Shown here: positions 3,585-5,237 of the stretch, piece after piece
Position numbering within the stretch: position 1 is the first letter of the stretch
Layout of the letters: each line of letters starts with the position of its first letter
DNA from: Deltaproteobacteria bacterium
Lineage (GTDB): Bacteria; Myxococcota_A; Polyangia; JAAYKL01
DNA: 5,237 nucleotides
Direction of reading: 5' to 3'
Assembly (NCBI GenBank): GCA_011389755.1
Contig: JAABTR010000558.1
Location: 1-5,237, forward strand
Made by a program: the position numbers and the translations under genes
Notes under the pieces: model-generated
What the model was told of the DNA's origin: nothing
Databases searched by the model: none
Seen by the model: only the letters and a program-made list of their open reading frames with translations

Positions 3585-5237
3585 GTGAACGACTCGCACC
3601 GCACTTCAAAGCCGCCCGCTGGCCGGCCCTTCCCGATCGCGCGTCCGGCCGTCGCCGTGGCCGTCATCGCGGTCAGCGTGGCCCTTGGAATCTGGGGCGG
3701 GCTGAGCGCCACGGTGTCGACGGACATCTCGGCGCTGCTTCCGAAAGAGCAGGGCGCAGGGAGCCTCGTGGATATCGCGCGGCGCGCCGGGATGATGCGC
3801 AAGGTGGCCGTGATCGTCGCGTCCCGTGGCGCCGATCAAGACGAGCTCATCGAGAAGCTGGGTGAGGCGCGAGACGTCTTGGCCGCCACCGAGGGGGTCG
3901 CGCGGGTCGTCACCGATGTGGATCCTGAGCGCGTCAGGGCGACCGCCCAGCTCCTGCTCGAACGCGCCGGCTGCCTCTATCGCCCCAAAGGCGGCGGGAT
4001 GACCGCCCCACAGGTCCGCGCGCGGCTCGCGGACCTCAAGGCGCGGCTCGCCGCTCCTGAGTCGATGATGATGGGCCGCTATCTCCTGCGAGATCCCCTC
4101 GGCTTGTCGGCTTCGGCCCTCGCCGCGCTCGAGGGCTCGGCGCGTGGCCTGGGAGCCCAGGTGCGCGCGGGACGGCTGATCTCGAAAGGCGGCGACGCCG
4201 CGGTCGTGGTGGCCGAGCTCGGCTTCGATCCCATGGATGACGTGGAGCGGGCGGCCCGGTTCGCGGCCCGGCTCGACGAGGACCTCGCCCGCGTCGTGGA
4301 CAAAACGCGGTTCGAGGTTACGGCTCTGGGCGGCGTGCACTTCACGGCGGTCAACGCGGGCGTCATCAAGTCGGATGTCATCAAGACCTTCGCGCTGACC
4401 GTGCTCGCGGTTTTGGTGATCTTCCTCACTTTTTTTAGGAGGCTGCGCCTTCTACCCGCCGCGATCTTGCCCGGCGGCATCGGGATCGCCGCCGGGATCG
4501 CCTCGATGGCGGCCGCCGAGGTGGAGCTGCACGGCTTGACCTTGGGCTTCGCGGCCACGTTGACCGGCATCAGCGTCGACTATGCGATTCACCTTTTGTA
4601 TCGCGCCCGAAAGCGGCGCGCCGGTGGCGGGGACACCAAGCAGGACATGGCCGAGGCGTTGGCCGCGGTGTGGCGCCCCATCGTCTTGGGGTGCTTGACC
4701 ACCACGGGCGCCTTCGTCCTCGTCTCCACCTCGAGCTTCCCCGGGATCCGGCAGCTCGCCTTGTTCTCCGCCGTCTCCGTGCCGGTGGCGATGCTGGCGA
4801 CCCTCGTGGTCTTGCCCGCCTTTCACCGGGTGCTGCTCGGCGGTGAAGAGGCCGGGCCTACGGCCGCGGCGCGAGGGGCGTGGTGGGACGCCATCGGCGG
4901 CGGCGGACTGGGCCGGAGATGGTTGTTTCTCACGGGGTTTGCGGCGGTGGCGGCGGTGGGGCTCGTCGGAGCGACGCGGGCCACCTTCGATGGGGATCCG
5001 GCCGCACTCGGTGCCCGATCTCCAAAGCTCGAGGCGCGAAAGCAGCTGGTGGCCGAGCATTTCTCCGGGCTGTCCGATCAGGTGATGGTGGCTGCGCGCG
5101 GCGAGCGCCTCCATGTGGCGCTCGAGAGGAACGACGCGCTGTACGAGGCCCTCGAAGGCGCGGGGTTCACGGCCGAGCAGGTGGTCTCTGTGAGCCCATT
5201 TCTCCCCTCTCCAAAGGCGCAAGCCGCATCCGCGGGG
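3585..5237 (+). CDS. MMPL/RND-family exporter, COG4258-like (3'-partial)
   Basis: The frame is open from GTG 3585 to the right edge, 551 codons with no stop. The start is the first start codon after the lipoprotein stop, which lies in the same frame. Its Shine-Dalgarno is weak, so translational coupling is likely. Membrane segments seen: TM1 about 21-41, then a periplasmic domain (about 42-264) opening with STDISALLP, typical of predicted exporters of this group. A block of five segments follows (about 267-284, 289-309, 318-338, 365-383, 391-411), then TM7 (about 446-464) and the start of a second periplasmic domain. TM4 holds GISVDYAIHLLYR with the Asp-Tyr pair D332-Y333, the usual proton-relay position in MMPL/RND proteins. 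Family members run to roughly 750-800 residues, so a second five-helix block is expected beyond the window. It probably moves a lipid or other hydrophobic substrate out of the inner membrane using the proton gradient. The substrate is unknown. Confidence 0.9.
   Translation, partial: MNDSHRTSKPPAGRPFPIARPAVAVAVIAVSVALGIWGGLSATVSTDISALLPKEQGAGSLVDIARRAGMMRKVAVIVASRGADQDELIEKLGEARDVLAATEGVARVVTDVDPERVRATAQLLLERAGCLYRPKGGGMTAPQVRARLADLKARLAAPESMMMGRYLLRDPLGLSASALAALEGSARGLGAQVRAGRLISKGGDAAVVVAELGFDPMDDVERAARFAARLDEDLARVVDKTRFEVTALGGVHFTAVNAGVIKSDVIKTFALTVLAVLVIFLTFFRRLRLLPAAILPGGIGIAAGIASMAAAEVELHGLTLGFAATLTGISVDYAIHLLYRARKRRAGGGDTKQDMAEALAAVWRPIVLGCLTTTGAFVLVSTSSFPGIRQLALFSAVSVPVAMLATLVVLPAFHRVLLGGEEAGPTAAARGAWWDAIGGGGLGRRWLFLTGFAAVAAVGLVGATRATFDGDPAALGARSPKLEARKQLVAEHFSGLSDQVMVAARGERLHVALERNDALYEALEGAGFTAEQVVSVSPFLPSPKAQAASAG

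Noticed and set aside
2802..3599. Minus-strand open frames over the lipoprotein gene (also 2675-3070)
   Set aside because: The plus-strand frame has a signal peptide, lipobox, ideal RBS and a known domain. The antisense frames have none of these.
3606..5222. Long minus-strand open frames (3606-4340 and 4452-5222)
   Set aside because: They are antisense to the MMPL exporter, whose plus frame is open throughout and shows TM segments and the Asp-Tyr motif. The antisense products are rich in Arg, Gly and His without any domain.

Overview
This window is a piece of a GC-rich bacterial chromosome, most likely from the Myxococcota or another former deltaproteobacterial lineage. That placement is an inference from gene content. 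The evidence is a membrane-anchored Ser/Thr kinase with the catalytic loop HRDVSPRN and a C-terminal PEGA domain, and a lipoprotein built on an AgmX/PglI-type domain; both styles are common in myxobacteria. No tRNA, rRNA, CRISPR array, insertion sequence or phage gene is visible. Coding density is high and the largest gap between genes is 181 bp.

Layout. Bases 2-262 (+) are the last 86 codons of a glycoside hydrolase family 31 (alpha-glucosidase/alpha-xylosidase type) gene. It converges on, and overlaps by 7 bp, a 550-residue transmembrane Ser/Thr protein kinase (256-1908, -). Upstream of the kinase on the same strand lies a gamma-class carbonic anhydrase-like left-handed beta-helix protein (2015-2668, -). 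The 106-bp gap between these two holds two perfect dyads and an extended -10 promoter that would give the kinase an almost leaderless mRNA. A 181-bp divergent control region (2669-2849) separates this minus-strand pair from a plus-strand operon. The operon consists of a small lipoprotein with one clear and one degenerate AgmX/PglI-like repeat (2850-3566), then, 18 nt later, an MMPL/RND-type exporter (3585 to beyond the right edge). The exporter has no stop codon inside the window, so it is an open-ended partial gene of 551 visible residues.

How the genes may work together. The lipoprotein and exporter are tightly spaced and probably co-transcribed, which suggests an envelope export function, perhaps for a lipid or polyketide-like product. 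Exporters of this COG4258-like type often sit in aryl-polyene or fatty-acyl clusters, but the deciding genes would lie to the right of the window. The kinase and carbonic anhydrase share a strand, but nothing in the sequence shows a functional link. The GH31 gene belongs to a neighbouring unit on the left.

No clear new multi-gene system is visible. The most notable points are the duplicated domain in the lipoprotein and its pairing with an exporter, the operator-like dyad with a near-leaderless promoter in front of the kinase, a dyad inside the 5' end of the carbonic anhydrase gene, and two T-runs next to membrane segments where a -1 slip would end translation at once.
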